Positions 1-7,267 of a stretch of DNA of 64,000 nt are shown here, piece by piece (within the stretch, counting starts at the first letter, position 1; each line of letters opens with the position of its first letter). The stretch is from an uncultured Lachnospiraceae bacterium (GTDB lineage Bacteria > Bacillota > Clostridia > Lachnospirales > Lachnospiraceae), in assembly GCA_910585555.1 (NCBI GenBank), contig CAJUFU010000001.1:13172-77171 (forward strand). The letters run 5' to 3'. A program made the translations under genes and the position numbers. The notes under the pieces were generated by a model. The model searched no databases, was not told the origin of the DNA, and saw only the letters and a list, made by a program, of their open reading frames with translations.

Positions 1-153
1 ATGTTTATTTACCGGGATGACTATTATAATAAAGATACGGAAAAGAAAGGAATTGCAGAGATTATTATTGCGAAACAGAGAAACGGTCCGATCGGCACAG
101 TGGAATTGGTTTGGCTGCCAGATTATACGAAATTCGCAAATTTGCAGAAATAA
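1..153 (+). CDS. dnaB: Replicative DNA helicase DnaB, C-terminal end (partial)
   Basis: The first 50 codons of the window are open in frame 1 and end at TAA. The peptide has the C-terminal tail of DnaB/DnaC-type replicative helicases: RDDYYN, then [18 protein letters not shown] and a final YTKFANL segment. This tail includes the beta-hairpin arginine region of the RecA-like motor domain. The gene begins upstream of the window, so the internal ATG at position 1 is not the start. The helicase is hexameric and unwinds DNA at the replication fork. A hairpin follows about 20 bases after the stop. Recognition rests on the very conserved KQRNGP motif. Confidence 0.85.
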   Translation: MFIYRDDYYNKDTEKKGIAEIIIAKQRNGPIGTVELVWLPDYTKFANLQK

Positions 154-175
154 AACAGAAACAAGATATACTTAC

Positions 176-213
176 AAAAGAGACGAGCCGAAAGCGGCGG
201 CGTCTCTTTTGTC
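176..213 (+). terminator. Hairpin terminator after dnaB
   Basis: Arms AAAAGAGACG (176-185) and CGTCTCTTTT (201-210) are fully complementary and enclose a second small stem (GCCG/CGGC). The right arm ends in a short T run. It lies between the dnaB stop and the next gene. Confidence 0.65.
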
Positions 214-260
214 ATGATAACGGAAGCATTGGCAGGCGGTATAGAGAAAGGGGAATGAAG

Positions 261-980
261 ATGGGAGAAAACACAATTTATTACATATCGGAGGCGGCGA
301 AGAAGGTGCAGGTGGAGGCCCATGTCCTTCGTTATTGGGAAGACGAACTAAAACTGAGGATTAAGCGCAATGAAATGGGGCATCGCTGTTACTCTCAGGA
401 AGATATTGAGCGTCTGCAGCAGATTAAGCTTTTGAAAGAACAGGGGCTGCAGTTAAAAGCAATACGGACAGTGCTTTTTGAAAACGGCGCGGCGGAGACG
501 AAAAGCGATGCAGAGAATGTGGTAAAGATAAATAATGGAGGAAATATGGACGTTATGGAAGATGTGACAAATATGGAACAGAAAGTAGAAGACATGGTCA
601 TGAAGAAGGCACAGAAATATATGGTTACTCTTTCTAAAGGGAAAGAGCCGATCATAGAGACACCGAGAGAAAAAGTCTCAGAATACAACGTACAAGAGGA
701 AATGGACAAGACACAGAAAGCCGCAAGGCTGCAATACCTTTTACAGCACATGATCACTGAGGCTGTCAAAAGTGCCAATCAGGAGATGTGTACGGAGATT
801 AAAGAGAGCATCCTAAAAGAGTTAGATTACCAGTTTAGACAGCAGGAAGAGCGGGATGAGGAGCACTGGAAACAAGAGGAAGAGCATTACCGTAAGATTG
901 ATGAGATGATCAGACAAAGACACCTGCCGAAAGAAAAGCTGCCTAAAGGCAAAAGAAAATCCCCTATCAACCTGGGATAG
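261..980 (+). CDS. MerR-type helix-turn-helix protein with coiled-coil tail
   Basis: A 240-residue protein. Residues about 5-70 form a MerR-like winged helix: ISEAAKKVQVEAHVLRYWE, then the wing (GHRCYSQEDIERL) and an LKEQGLQLKAI helix. The remaining 150 residues are highly charged and helical, with a likely coiled coil (QQEERDEEHWKQEEEH) and a basic C-terminus. No metal- or drug-binding domain is visible. The arrangement (MerR head plus coiled coil) resembles RacA-type chromosome-binding proteins as well as ordinary regulators, so the role is open. ATG 261 was chosen because AAAGGGG lies about 8 bases upstream; an in-frame ATG at 255 is the alternative. The stop codon is inside the terminator hairpin. 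Confidence 0.8.
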   Translation: MGENTIYYISEAAKKVQVEAHVLRYWEDELKLRIKRNEMGHRCYSQEDIERLQQIKLLKEQGLQLKAIRTVLFENGAAETKSDAENVVKINNGGNMDVMEDVTNMEQKVEDMVMKKAQKYMVTLSKGKEPIIETPREKVSEYNVQEEMDKTQKAARLQYLLQHMITEAVKSANQEMCTEIKESILKELDYQFRQQEERDEEHWKQEEEHYRKIDEMIRQRHLPKEKLPKGKRKSPINLG

Positions 981-986
981 GGGATT
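958..986. terminator. Bidirectional terminator between the convergent MerR-type and ferredoxin genes
   Basis: ATCCCCTATC and GATAGGGGAT form a 10-bp perfect stem with a 7-base loop. The stop codon of the plus-strand gene (978-980) lies in the right arm, and the minus-strand ferredoxin gene ends at 996. Confidence 0.6.
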
Positions 987-995
987 GTAGGTTTA

Positions 996-1166
996 TTAAC
1001 CCTGAGAGATAGAACCTGTCGGGCAAACACCTGCGCAGGAACCGCAATCGATGCACTTATCAGGATCAATCTCGAATTTGCCATCACCCATGCTGATAGC
1101 GCCTACCGGACACTGAGATTCACATGCACCACATGATACACAAGCGTCACTGATTACATATGCCAT
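996..1166 (-). CDS. Small 2[4Fe-4S] ferredoxin
   Basis: A 56-residue protein with two CxxCxxCxxxCP clusters (CVSCGACESQCP and CIDCGSCAGVCP), the full ligand set of a clostridial-type ferredoxin. The size matches the family (about 55 residues). It is a soluble low-potential electron carrier for reactions such as pyruvate oxidation, hydrogenase or Rnf. ATG 1166 was chosen because a GGAGGA motif stands 8 bases upstream; a longer reading frame upstream of it has no ribosome binding site and no ferredoxin similarity. It lies next to the pyruvate formate-lyase locus, but about 150 bases separate it from pflA, so cotranscription is uncertain. Confidence 0.93.
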   Translation of the reverse strand: MAYVISDACVSCGACESQCPVGAISMGDGKFEIDPDKCIDCGSCAGVCPTGSISQG

Positions 1167-1320
1167 AATAATTATCCTCCTTGCATATAAGACTGTTTGA
1201 AATTGATATATCTTTATCAATTACCTACATCTTATTCTAATATAAATGCAGTAAATATACAAGGGTAAAGTGTGAAGAAAGGGCCGCATAATTGCTTATT
1301 TCCATATTCTGTCGAGCTGC

Positions 1321-2097
1321 TTATTCTGCGTGATGATTTTGGATACCAAGCTCCTCTCTGCGCTTACGTATACCGTCCAAAATAACCTTCTTTTTCTCCA
1401 CAAGTTTACTCTTATCCATCTGCGGAACACCGGCCAGTTTGTATTTCATGCCCAGTTTCTCGTATTTGGATTCTCCCATGGTGTGATAGGGGAGTGCATC
1501 CAGCGCTTTTAAATTGGTGAAAGCGCCGATAAAGTAGCCAAGTTGATAGAGATATTTGTCATCGTCTGTAAGGCCAGGAACAATTACGTGGCGAATCCAC
1601 ATGTCCACGTGCTTTTCATTAAGATATTCTGCAAAGGCAAGTATGCCGTCGTTGGGCTGAGAGGTAAGCTCCTTGTGCTTCTCCGGATCGATATGTTTGA
1701 TATCAAGCATAACCAAATCCGTTAACGTCATCAGTTTGTCCAATTTAGCCAGCCATTCAGGGTTGGCATTCTTCTTATAGGCGATACCTGAGGAATCGAT
1801 ACAGGTATGCACGTTATTTGCCTTGGCGATGGTGAACAAATCAATCAAGAAGTCCACCTGCATCAAAGGCTCGCCGCCAGTAACTGTGATGCCGCCGCCC
1901 TTGTAAAAAGCCTCGTTTCGTTTGTATTGTTCAAAAATATATTCCGGTTCCATCAATGTGCCGCCGTTCATCTCCCAGGTGTCGGGATTATGACAGTAGG
2001 CGCACCGCATAGGACAACCCTGAACGAAGACCACAAAACGCGTACCCGGTCCGTCTACGGTGCCAAAACTTTCTAAGGAATGTATTCTTCCCTGCAT
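1321..2097 (-). CDS. pflA: Pyruvate formate-lyase activating enzyme (radical SAM)
   Basis: A 258-residue protein. The radical SAM cluster motif CPMRCAYC (CxxxCxxC) is at residues about 29-36, preceded by the family signature SFGTVDGPGTRFVVF and followed by CHNPDTW; GGEPL is the SAM-binding glycine motif. The length is typical (about 246-260). The enzyme abstracts a hydrogen from the glycyl-radical domain of PFL under anaerobic conditions. In this locus that domain is encoded by a separate gene just upstream (2390-2629), so PflA would act on a free 79-residue protein or on the assembled complex. A terminator (2204-2240) separates the two, which suggests pflA can also be transcribed from its own promoter. 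Confidence 0.95.
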   Translation of the reverse strand: MQGRIHSLESFGTVDGPGTRFVVFVQGCPMRCAYCHNPDTWEMNGGTLMEPEYIFEQYKRNEAFYKGGGITVTGGEPLMQVDFLIDLFTIAKANNVHTCIDSSGIAYKKNANPEWLAKLDKLMTLTDLVMLDIKHIDPEKHKELTSQPNDGILAFAEYLNEKHVDMWIRHVIVPGLTDDDKYLYQLGYFIGAFTNLKALDALPYHTMGESKYEKLGMKYKLAGVPQMDKSKLVEKKKVILDGIRKRREELGIQNHHAE

Positions 2098-2173
2098 ATT
2101 GATACCCTGCCTTTCTACTGTTTTACTAACATTAGTATACTCCTTATACAGATAAAAAACTAGACAATCCGTA

Positions 2174-2187
2174 ATTTAGGCCTAAAT
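2174..2187. promoter_or_regulatory. Perfect 14-bp palindrome upstream of pflA
   Basis: ATTTAGGCCTAAAT is perfectly self-complementary and lies about 80 bases upstream of the pflA start, between it and the terminator of the upstream genes. A dimeric repressor or activator site is plausible. No known consensus was recognised. Confidence 0.3.
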
Positions 2188-2203
2188 AATATCAACACAT
2201 AAA

Positions 2204-2240
2204 CAAAAAAGGAGCCAACCGGAAAACCGGTCAGCCCCTC
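2204..2240 (-). terminator. Rho-independent terminator after the glycyl-radical-domain gene
   Basis: Read on the minus strand, a GC-rich stem (GGGGCTGACCGG with CCGGTTGGCTCC, some G-U pairs, loop TTTT) is followed by TTTTTT. It closes the transcript of the split PFL genes before pflA. Confidence 0.65.
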
Positions 2241-2255
2241 AAAAAATCGCTTAGG

Positions 2256-2306
2256 TTACTTTTCAAATTACCAAGCCGAGCCCGCAAAGCGGTACTCCAA
2301 AAGTAA
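2256..2306. repeat. Inverted-repeat element containing a hairpin of the stop-associated repeat family
   Basis: TTACTTTT (2256-2263) and AAAAGTAA (2299-2306) bracket a GAGCCCGCAAAGCGGTACTC hairpin core. This core matches hairpin 1 of the element at 2337-2387. It appears to be an extra, partly decayed copy of the same family. Confidence 0.5.
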
Positions 2307-2336
2307 ATTGTGAAATGACTTTGACATTCACTATAC

Positions 2337-2387
2337 CGAGCCCGCAAAAGCGGTGCTCGAGAGGTTAATTCCGAAGGAATTTACCTC
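2337..2387 (-). repeat. Two-hairpin repeat directly after the glycyl-radical-domain gene
   Basis: Hairpin 1 (2337-2359) is CGAGC-CCGC-aaaa-GCGG-t-GCTCG. Hairpin 2 (2361-2387) is GAGGTTAATTCC-gaa-GGAATTTACCTC with one mismatch. Hairpin 2 ends 2 bases from the stop codon of the 2390-2629 gene. The same order, sequence and 2-base spacing recur after the PFL core gene at 3020-3069. Confidence 0.7.
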
Positions 2388-2389
2388 AC

Positions 2390-2629
2390 TTATACACTCT
2401 CATGGAATGTACGAGAAATAACGTCTGCCTGCTGTTCCGGTGTTAATTTGATGAAGTTAACTGCATAACCGGATACGCGGATTGTCAACTGAGGATAATT
2501 CTCAGGATGCTTCTGAGCATCTAATAAAGTATCTCTGTTGAGCACGTTAACGTTAAGGTGATGGCCGCCTTTTGTTGCATAACCATCTAATAAAGAAACT
2601 AAGTTATCTACCTGAGCATTTGCTGCCAT
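2390..2629 (-). CDS. Stand-alone glycyl-radical domain of pyruvate formate-lyase (GrcA/YfiD-like)
   Basis: A 79-residue protein that matches only the C-terminal domain of [21 protein letters not shown], then [15 protein letters not shown] with the radical glycine at residue 54, then [16 protein letters not shown]. It has its own ATG with a strong GGAGGA motif. Core (679) plus this protein (79) equals 758 residues, almost exactly one ordinary PFL (about 760 in E. coli), and the core gene lacks this domain. It is therefore inferred to be the obligatory radical-bearing subunit of a split enzyme and not only a repair part. E. coli YfiD/GrcA, a spare radical domain for oxygen-cleaved PFL, is the closest known parallel. 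Confidence 0.9.
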   Translation of the reverse strand: MAANAQVDNLVSLLDGYATKGGHHLNVNVLNRDTLLDAQKHPENYPQLTIRVSGYAVNFIKLTPEQQADVISRTFHESV

Positions 2630-2704
2630 TGTTTTGTCCTCCTATAATATCTTTTATTATTGCATTGAATTATATACTCGCTCATAATTTCTCATGGCGT
2701 AGTA

Positions 2705-2908
2705 TTATTTAAAATCATCCAGCCCCTCATGGAGAGTTGGAACACTGCAGGCCAATGGGGTACGGGAGCAATCCGTGCACCCCATGGTCTGAACATTCTT
2801 AGAATTTTGCGCTTCGTCATCGACTTCCACATTCACATGTCCGACACCCTGTGCCATCCCGGAATCCATCATCTTAACAAAGTCATCAATCATCTTTTTA
2901 TCATCCAT
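2705..2908 (-). CDS. Small protein with half a glycyl-radical-like domain and a Cys-rich tail
   Basis: A 67-residue protein between the two PFL pieces, preceded by an excellent GGAGGAAATAAT-ATG start. Residues about 8-30 (DDFVKMMDSGMAQGVGHVNVEV) align by eye with the start of the radical domain in the neighbouring gene ([20 protein letters not shown]). The RVSGY radical loop is missing. The rest is a tail with three cysteines (GCTDCSRTPLAC). It may be a degenerate duplicate or an accessory factor for assembling or protecting the split enzyme. The clean start and intact frame favour a working gene. No known family was recognised. Confidence 0.75.
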   Translation of the reverse strand: MDDKKMIDDFVKMMDSGMAQGVGHVNVEVDDEAQNSKNVQTMGCTDCSRTPLACSVPTLHEGLDDFK

Positions 2909-3019
2909 ATATTATTTCCTCCTTATGATATCTCTGGAAAAAAATCTGTCATATATGGATTTTTTTCCGATCAACAGAAAATATACATTTTCCATTAATC
3001 ACTACATCACTATTTTATC

Positions 3020-3069
3020 CGAGTTTGCGAAGCAACACTCGCGTAGTTAATTCCGCAGGAATTTACTAC
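3020..3069 (-). repeat. Two-hairpin repeat directly after the PFL core gene
   Basis: Hairpin 1 (3020-3041) is CGAGT-TTGC-gaa-GCAA-c-ACTCG. Hairpin 2 (3043-3069) is GTAGTTAATTCC-gca-GGAATTTACTAC with one mismatch. It begins 2 bases after the stop codon of the core gene, as does the copy at 2337-2387. Confidence 0.7.
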
Positions 3070-3071
3070 AG

Positions 3072-5111
3072 TTATTTACTCAGGTCAACTTCGATATCGC
3101 CTGCAAATACCTGATCTTCTTTACCAAGAGCACCAGGAATGATGGTGAAGGTATTGGAGATACCATCCTGTGCATCGTTGAACGGAAGTTTGGATACAGA
3201 AGATAAGGAAGCTACTGCACCGTGGGTATCGCGTCCGTGCATCGGGTTAGCACCAGGAGCAAAAGGCTGGCCTTTCTTACGTCCGTCAGGTGTGTTACCT
3301 GTAGCCTTACCATAAGTTACGTTGGAAGTAATGGTAAGGATGGAAGTTGTCGGAACGCCTTCTCTGTAGGTATGATGTCTTCTGATAGCGGTCATGAACT
3401 TGTGAACGATTTCCTGAGCAATCTCGTCTACGCGGTCATCGTCATTACCATATTTCGGGAACTCACCAGTGGTCTTGAAATCAACGATGATGCCGTCTTC
3501 GTCTCTGATCGGCTCAACCTTAGCATACTTGATAGCGGACAGGGAGTCAGCTACGATGGAAAGGCCTGCAACACCTGTTGCGAAGTAACGCTTAACGTTC
3601 TTGTCATGAAGAGCCATCTCTGCTCTCTCATAGCAGTATTTATCATGCATGTAGTGGATGATGTTCAGTGTATTTACATACACATCAGCCTGCCACTCCA
3701 TCATATCAAGGAACTTATCCAGAACATCATCATAGTCGAGAACATCGCCGGTAACAGGACGATACTTAGGACCAACCTGTTTCTTGGTAACTTCGTCAAC
3801 ACCGCCATTTAATGCATATAACAGACATTTAGCAAGATTAGCACGTGCGCCGAAGAACTGCATTTCCTTACCGATAACCATGGAAGATACGCAACAAGCA
3901 ATACCATAGTCGTCACCATGCGTAACTCTCATCAAATCATCATTCTCATACTGGATGGAAGAGGTCTGGATGGACATTTTAGCACAGTATTTCTTCCAAG
4001 CTTCAGGAAGCCTTGTGGACCAGAGAACTGTTAAGTTGGGCTCCGGAGAAGGTCCTAAGTTGGTTAATGTGTGCAGGTAACGGAAGCTCATCTTAGTAAC
4101 CATCGGACGACCGTCAACACCAACACCGCCGAGGGACTCTGTTACCCATACCGGATCGCCAGCGAAAATCTGGTTGTACTCAGGTGTACGAGCGAACTTG
4201 ATGCATCTTAACTTCATAATAAAGTGATCTACGAATTCCTGAATCTGCTGCTCGGTGAAAGTACCGTTAGCAAGGTCACGCTCAGCGTATACATCAAGGA
4301 AAGTAGAAGTACGGCCAAGAGACATAGCGGCACCGTTCTGCTCCTTAACAGCACACAGATATCCGAAGTAGGTAGCCTGAATAGCTTCCTGTACATTAGA
4401 TGCCGGTTTGGAAATATCGCAGCCATAAGATGCAGCCATTTCCTTCATCATCTTCAGAGCAACCATCTGCTCGGAAAGCTCTTCGCGAAGACGAATCACA
4501 TCATCTGTCATAACGCGGCCTGTGGAATTCTTCTGATCCTGTTTGTCCTCGATCAGTCTGTCGATACCATACAGAGCAACACGTCTGTAGTCGCCGATGA
4601 TACGGCCGCGGCCATAAGCATCCGGAAGACCTGTGATAATATGGGAAGAACGGCAGGCTCTCATCTCCTGATTGTAAGCATCAAAGCAGCCTGCATTATG
4701 TGTCTTTCTGTGGGTAGAGAAGAACTCGCTGATCTCAGGGTCTACTTCATAACCGTTGTCGGAGCAGGCTTTCTCAGCCATTCTGATACCGCCGTAAGGC
4801 TGAAGGGAACGCTTGAAAGGCTTATCTGTCTGGAAACCAACGATTGTCTCTTTGCTCTTGTCAAGATAACCAGGGCCATGAGAAGTGATGGTGGAAACCA
4901 CCTTGGTGTCCATATCAAGTACACCGCCAGCCTCACGTTCCTGTTTCTGTAATTCAAGAACCTGTGCCCATAAGTCTTTTGTGTTCTGTGTAGCTTCAGC
5001 TAAGAAGGACTCGTCACCATCATAGGGATGATAGTTCCTCTGGATAAAGTCACGGACATTGACTTCTTTGTCCCACTTGCCGCCTACGAAATCTTTCCAT
5101 TCTGGTCTCAT
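3072..5111 (-). CDS. pflB: Pyruvate formate-lyase core, lacking the glycyl-radical domain
   Basis: A 679-residue formate C-acetyltransferase core that cleaves pyruvate with CoA to formate and acetyl-CoA. It begins with the usual [13 protein letters not shown] and carries the catalytic Cys-Cys pair (GIACCVSSM, residues 406-407). It also has the late conserved stretch [20 protein letters not shown] and ends at IEVDLSK. Ordinary PFL continues about 80 residues to a radical loop RVSGYAV. Here the frame stops exactly at that boundary, and the missing domain is a separate gene at 2390-2629. The stop is followed by a repeat and then a new gene with its own ribosome binding site, so this is not a simple frameshift. 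It is the first gene of the operon and has an AGGAGG site. A promoter and a palindrome lie upstream. Confidence 0.95.
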   Translation of the reverse strand: MRPEWKDFVGGKWDKEVNVRDFIQRNYHPYDGDESFLAEATQNTKDLWAQVLELQKQEREAGGVLDMDTKVVSTITSHGPGYLDKSKETIVGFQTDKPFKRSLQPYGGIRMAEKACSDNGYEVDPEISEFFSTHRKTHNAGCFDAYNQEMRACRSSHIITGLPDAYGRGRIIGDYRRVALYGIDRLIEDKQDQKNSTGRVMTDDVIRLREELSEQMVALKMMKEMAASYGCDISKPASNVQEAIQATYFGYLCAVKEQNGAAMSLGRTSTFLDVYAERDLANGTFTEQQIQEFVDHFIMKLRCIKFARTPEYNQIFAGDPVWVTESLGGVGVDGRPMVTKMSFRYLHTLTNLGPSPEPNLTVLWSTRLPEAWKKYCAKMSIQTSSIQYENDDLMRVTHGDDYGIACCVSSMVIGKEMQFFGARANLAKCLLYALNGGVDEVTKKQVGPKYRPVTGDVLDYDDVLDKFLDMMEWQADVYVNTLNIIHYMHDKYCYERAEMALHDKNVKRYFATGVAGLSIVADSLSAIKYAKVEPIRDEDGIIVDFKTTGEFPKYGNDDDRVDEIAQEIVHKFMTAIRRHHTYREGVPTTSILTITSNVTYGKATGNTPDGRKKGQPFAPGANPMHGRDTHGAVASLSSVSKLPFNDAQDGISNTFTIIPGALGKEDQVFAGDIEVDLSK

Positions 5112-5146
5112 TTTGAAATAACCTCCTATGTTTAAATTTTTTAATA

Positions 5147-5166
5147 ATGTTTTGTGGTTAAAACAT
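5147..5166. promoter_or_regulatory. Inverted repeat in the pflB leader, candidate operator
   Basis: ATGTTTT and AAAACAT are perfect 7-base arms 6 bases apart. They lie just downstream of the predicted pflB transcription start, where a bound protein would block transcription. The regulator is unknown. Confidence 0.4.
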
Positions 5167-5183
5167 GCTTATCCAGTACCAAT

Positions 5184-5213
5184 ATTATATGTTATAGAAA
5201 GTAAAAGAGTCAA
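5184..5213 (-). promoter_or_regulatory. Sigma-A promoter of the pflB operon
   Basis: On the minus strand, TTGACT (5213-5208) and a perfect TATAAT (5189-5184) are separated by 18 bases. The predicted start is near 5177, giving a leader of about 65 bases. Confidence 0.7.
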
Positions 5214-5416
5214 GACGGCCTTTGTACTTTTTCGCATACAAATGCCAAAAATTAACTTAATTTTTTGTGAAAATTGTATGTAAAAAGATGCAGATACAAA
5301 ATATTGATAATCGGGTATCAATCGACAGAAACTATCCGTAACCAAAAGGTTGAAAAGCTGTACTTTTAAGCGATTAAAGTATATTATCGCAATGGAGTAT
5401 TGTATTGAGAAACTGC

Positions 5417-5445
5417 TTGCACAACCTTTAGATTCCTATTATAAT
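5417..5445 (+). promoter_or_regulatory. Sigma-A promoter of the DUF1858 gene
   Basis: TTGCAC and TATAAT are 17 bases apart, about 65 bases upstream of the gene start. The 5112-5510 stretch is otherwise a divergent promoter region with no gene seen. Confidence 0.65.
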
Positions 5446-5510
5446 CAACATGAATAGATTCTGCCTAATATAACAGACTATTACTATTAAGATTAAATCG
5501 GAGGTATGAT

Positions 5511-5711
5511 ATGGCACAGATCAGTAAAGATACAACTATCGGAGAAGCGCTGAGGATTAACATGGATATCGCACCGGTCCTCATGGAAATCGGTATGCAC
5601 TGCCTGGGGTGTCCTTCTGCACAGGGGGAGACACTGGAAGAGGCTGCGATGGTACATGGTATTGCGGTTGATGACCTGATGGCAAAGATTGATGCAGTCA
5701 CAGGAGCATAG
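5511..5711 (+). CDS. DUF1858 small redox-disulfide protein
   Basis: A 66-residue protein. [13 protein letters not shown] and the [16 protein letters not shown] stretch match DUF1858, a domain with a CxxC pair found alone or linked to hybrid cluster (prismane) and other redox proteins. The second half is a short helix ([14 protein letters not shown]). The strong GGAGGT site 6 bases before the ATG fixes the start. The biochemical role of the family is not established. Its divergent position next to the pyruvate formate-lyase operon suggests anaerobic metabolism, which is inference. Confidence 0.88.
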   Translation: MAQISKDTTIGEALRINMDIAPVLMEIGMHCLGCPSAQGETLEEAAMVHGIAVDDLMAKIDAVTGA

Positions 5712-5762
5712 ACGGATGATTTTCGGATAGGCCGTCGGTAGTGAAGTAATAAAATTAGAAAG

Positions 5763-5797
5763 AAGGGGGTATTCCGGCCAGAGGAAGCCCCCTTCGG
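5763..5797. terminator. Terminator between convergent DUF1858 and mecA genes
   Basis: AAGGGGG (5763-5769) pairs with CCCCCTT (5788-5794), extended by an inner TTCC/GGAA stem. It lies a few bases before the mecA stop codon and can serve both strands. Confidence 0.55.
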
Positions 5798-5798
5798 T

Positions 5799-6572
5799 TT
5801 ATATGCTAGCTAAAACTTCTAATGCCTTGTCTTGAATCAGCGGCTCATAGTGCTCTTCCAGATAAGCATTGGTAGCGGCCGCAGTTTTTTCAATCTTAGC
5901 GTATTCTGAAATCAGGCTGCATATCCGATTGTATGCATCCATGTCCAGAGTGCCTGGGTTCAAAAGGAGCAGATACCTGCCGGAACTGTCGTCCTTATAA
6001 AGGGAATTCGCATCCTGATAGGAAGTGGAAATCACACGGGCCAGTCGGGTAACATCTCTGAGAGAAGAAAATGAAAACAGGCGGCTGGTGGTCTTCACAG
6101 AAGAAGCGTCTTTATTATTTTTGGAAGCAGAAGCTTTAGACGCCGGTGCGCCGGACTGTGGTGCAGAGACATCCGCGCTGGAACTGTTCATCTTGCGCAG
6201 CATATTGAGTACTTCATCCGCGCCGTCAGCAAAACTATCCATAAGCGCTTCCGTTTCGTCGGAAAAGCTTTCCTCATCATGAACAGAAGGGGCAAACTTG
6301 GAGAAACGAGTATCCAGTTCCTCAGGGTCTTCTACTTTGGTAACAATCAATACAATGCATTCTGCGTTTAAGGGGATTGCCTCGATCATCAAAGGAATAT
6401 CTTCCGCTTCAAAGCCGCATTCGTAAGCCGCCTGCTGCATCATATCACGGAAAAGACTCTTGGCCTTTTCTGTGCCGTAGGCCAGTTCACTGATCTTTAA
6501 TTCCCTGTTAAGAAGATCCTCGCGGGTGAGGGTGCATCGAATCTGATGTTCGTTTACTTTTTCTATTTTCAT
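5799..6572 (-). CDS. mecA: Adaptor protein MecA
   Basis: A 257-residue protein. The N-terminus MKIEKVNEHQIRCTLTREDL followed by FRDMMQQAAYECGFE is the MecA substrate-binding domain. An acidic, low-complexity linker rich in Ser and Ala (residues about 95-165) separates it from a C-terminal domain (residues about 170-257) that in known MecA proteins docks on ClpC. MecA delivers targets such as ComK to the ClpCP protease. The length is slightly above B. subtilis MecA (218). It is monocistronic, with an AAAGGATG site before the ATG. Confidence 0.9.
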   Translation of the reverse strand: MKIEKVNEHQIRCTLTREDLLNRELKISELAYGTEKAKSLFRDMMQQAAYECGFEAEDIPLMIEAIPLNAECIVLIVTKVEDPEELDTRFSKFAPSVHDEESFSDETEALMDSFADGADEVLNMLRKMNSSSADVSAPQSGAPASKASASKNNKDASSVKTTSRLFSFSSLRDVTRLARVISTSYQDANSLYKDDSSGRYLLLLNPGTLDMDAYNRICSLISEYAKIEKTAAATNAYLEEHYEPLIQDKALEVLASI

Positions 6573-6704
6573 GAGATGTTCACATCCTTTTTGTTATATA
6601 TATTTTAGGAATTTCCTTTTTTGCCATTATATTATACTTTGCGTCACTTTTAGTCAATAGTGCGCGGAAAGTGTTTAAAAATTTTTAATAATTTTAGAAT
6701 ATGC

Positions 6705-6733
6705 TTGCTTTTTTGTCAGATTATGGTTATAAT
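6705..6733 (+). promoter_or_regulatory. Strong sigma-A promoter without an obvious protein gene
   Basis: TTGCTT and TATAAT are 17 bases apart, with an A/T-rich upstream tract. The predicted start is near 6740. The next confident coding start is 530 bases away and has its own promoter. Confidence 0.6.
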
Positions 6734-6739
6734 CCAACT

Positions 6740-6870
6740 ACAAGATGTCTTCTGACAATCAGCAGCGGAAGGAGGCATGCACAATTTCATAAATAACATC
6801 TGTTCCTCCCGGATATTCAACGATAGGGAGGAAGTCTTATAGGCGATGTGTCTGGTCAGAGACCATATCT
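6740..6870 (+). ncRNA. Possible structured RNA or leader
   Basis: Downstream of the promoter at 6705-6733 lie an 8-bp perfect stem TTCCTCCC (6803-6810) / GGGAGGAA (6826-6833) and a GGTC-aga-GACC hairpin (6854-6864). A second GGAAGGAGG (about 6767) could compete for the same CCTCC arm. No known RNA family was recognised. The 3' end is not defined. Confidence 0.3.
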
Positions 6871-7211
6871 TATTCCCCTCTATATTTCACAATTATAATT
6901 CACAAGGAATGAGTAGGTTATACAGTTATTTTTCATTTTGCATGTCAGGGATATCTTTAGAACTATTTCCACCCTATATATCATATGCCGTTAGTATATC
7001 ACAATTGATTATTTATATTTCCTTTTGGCTGGTTAGATGAAGGCGTGGACGGTTACACTGTATGAGACAGAGTATTTTCAATAGGAACTTAAGATATTCA
7101 TTACACAGGGAAGTTCCCGCTTACCGTCGTTGGTGGATGATTGTCTTGGCAGTAGGATTTTGCGATAAGTTATACAAAACGCAGAAAAATGCGAAAAATG
7201 TCAAAATCATA

Positions 7212-7240
7212 ATGACTGGAAAGAAATAGTTTGCTATAAT
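7212..7240 (+). promoter_or_regulatory. Promoter of the GH18 gene
   Basis: ATGACT and TATAAT are 17 bases apart, with an extended -10 TGC. It lies 28 bases before the start codon. Confidence 0.55.
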
Positions 7241-7267
7241 TAGGACGGTCAGAAAGGAGCTGGATAG

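Larger units (their letters stand above)
6573..7267. other. 695-base region without a clear gene
   Basis: It contains a strong rightward promoter (6705-6733), a structured stretch that may be an RNA gene, an inverted repeat GGAACTT/AAGTTCC (7084-7117) and the promoter of the GH18 gene. A 64-codon AT-rich hydrophobic reading frame starts at 6846 with a GGGAGGAAG motif upstream, but it resembles nothing known and is not called. Confidence 0.5.

Noticed and set aside
3222..3812. 196-codon plus-strand open frame, and other long frames opposite pflB, mfd and the GH18 gene
   Set aside because: They lie antisense to well-recognised genes, show no family motifs and have no ribosome binding sites.
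3072..5111. PFL core shortened by an assembly error or frameshift
   Set aside because: The stop is followed by a repeat, then two further genes, each with a strong ribosome binding site. The radical-domain gene starts cleanly with ATG and its length complements the core exactly.
6846..7040. 64-codon open frame in the 695-base gap
   Set aside because: AT-rich hydrophobic translation without known features; the ribosome-site spacing is long. Kept only as part of the gap description.
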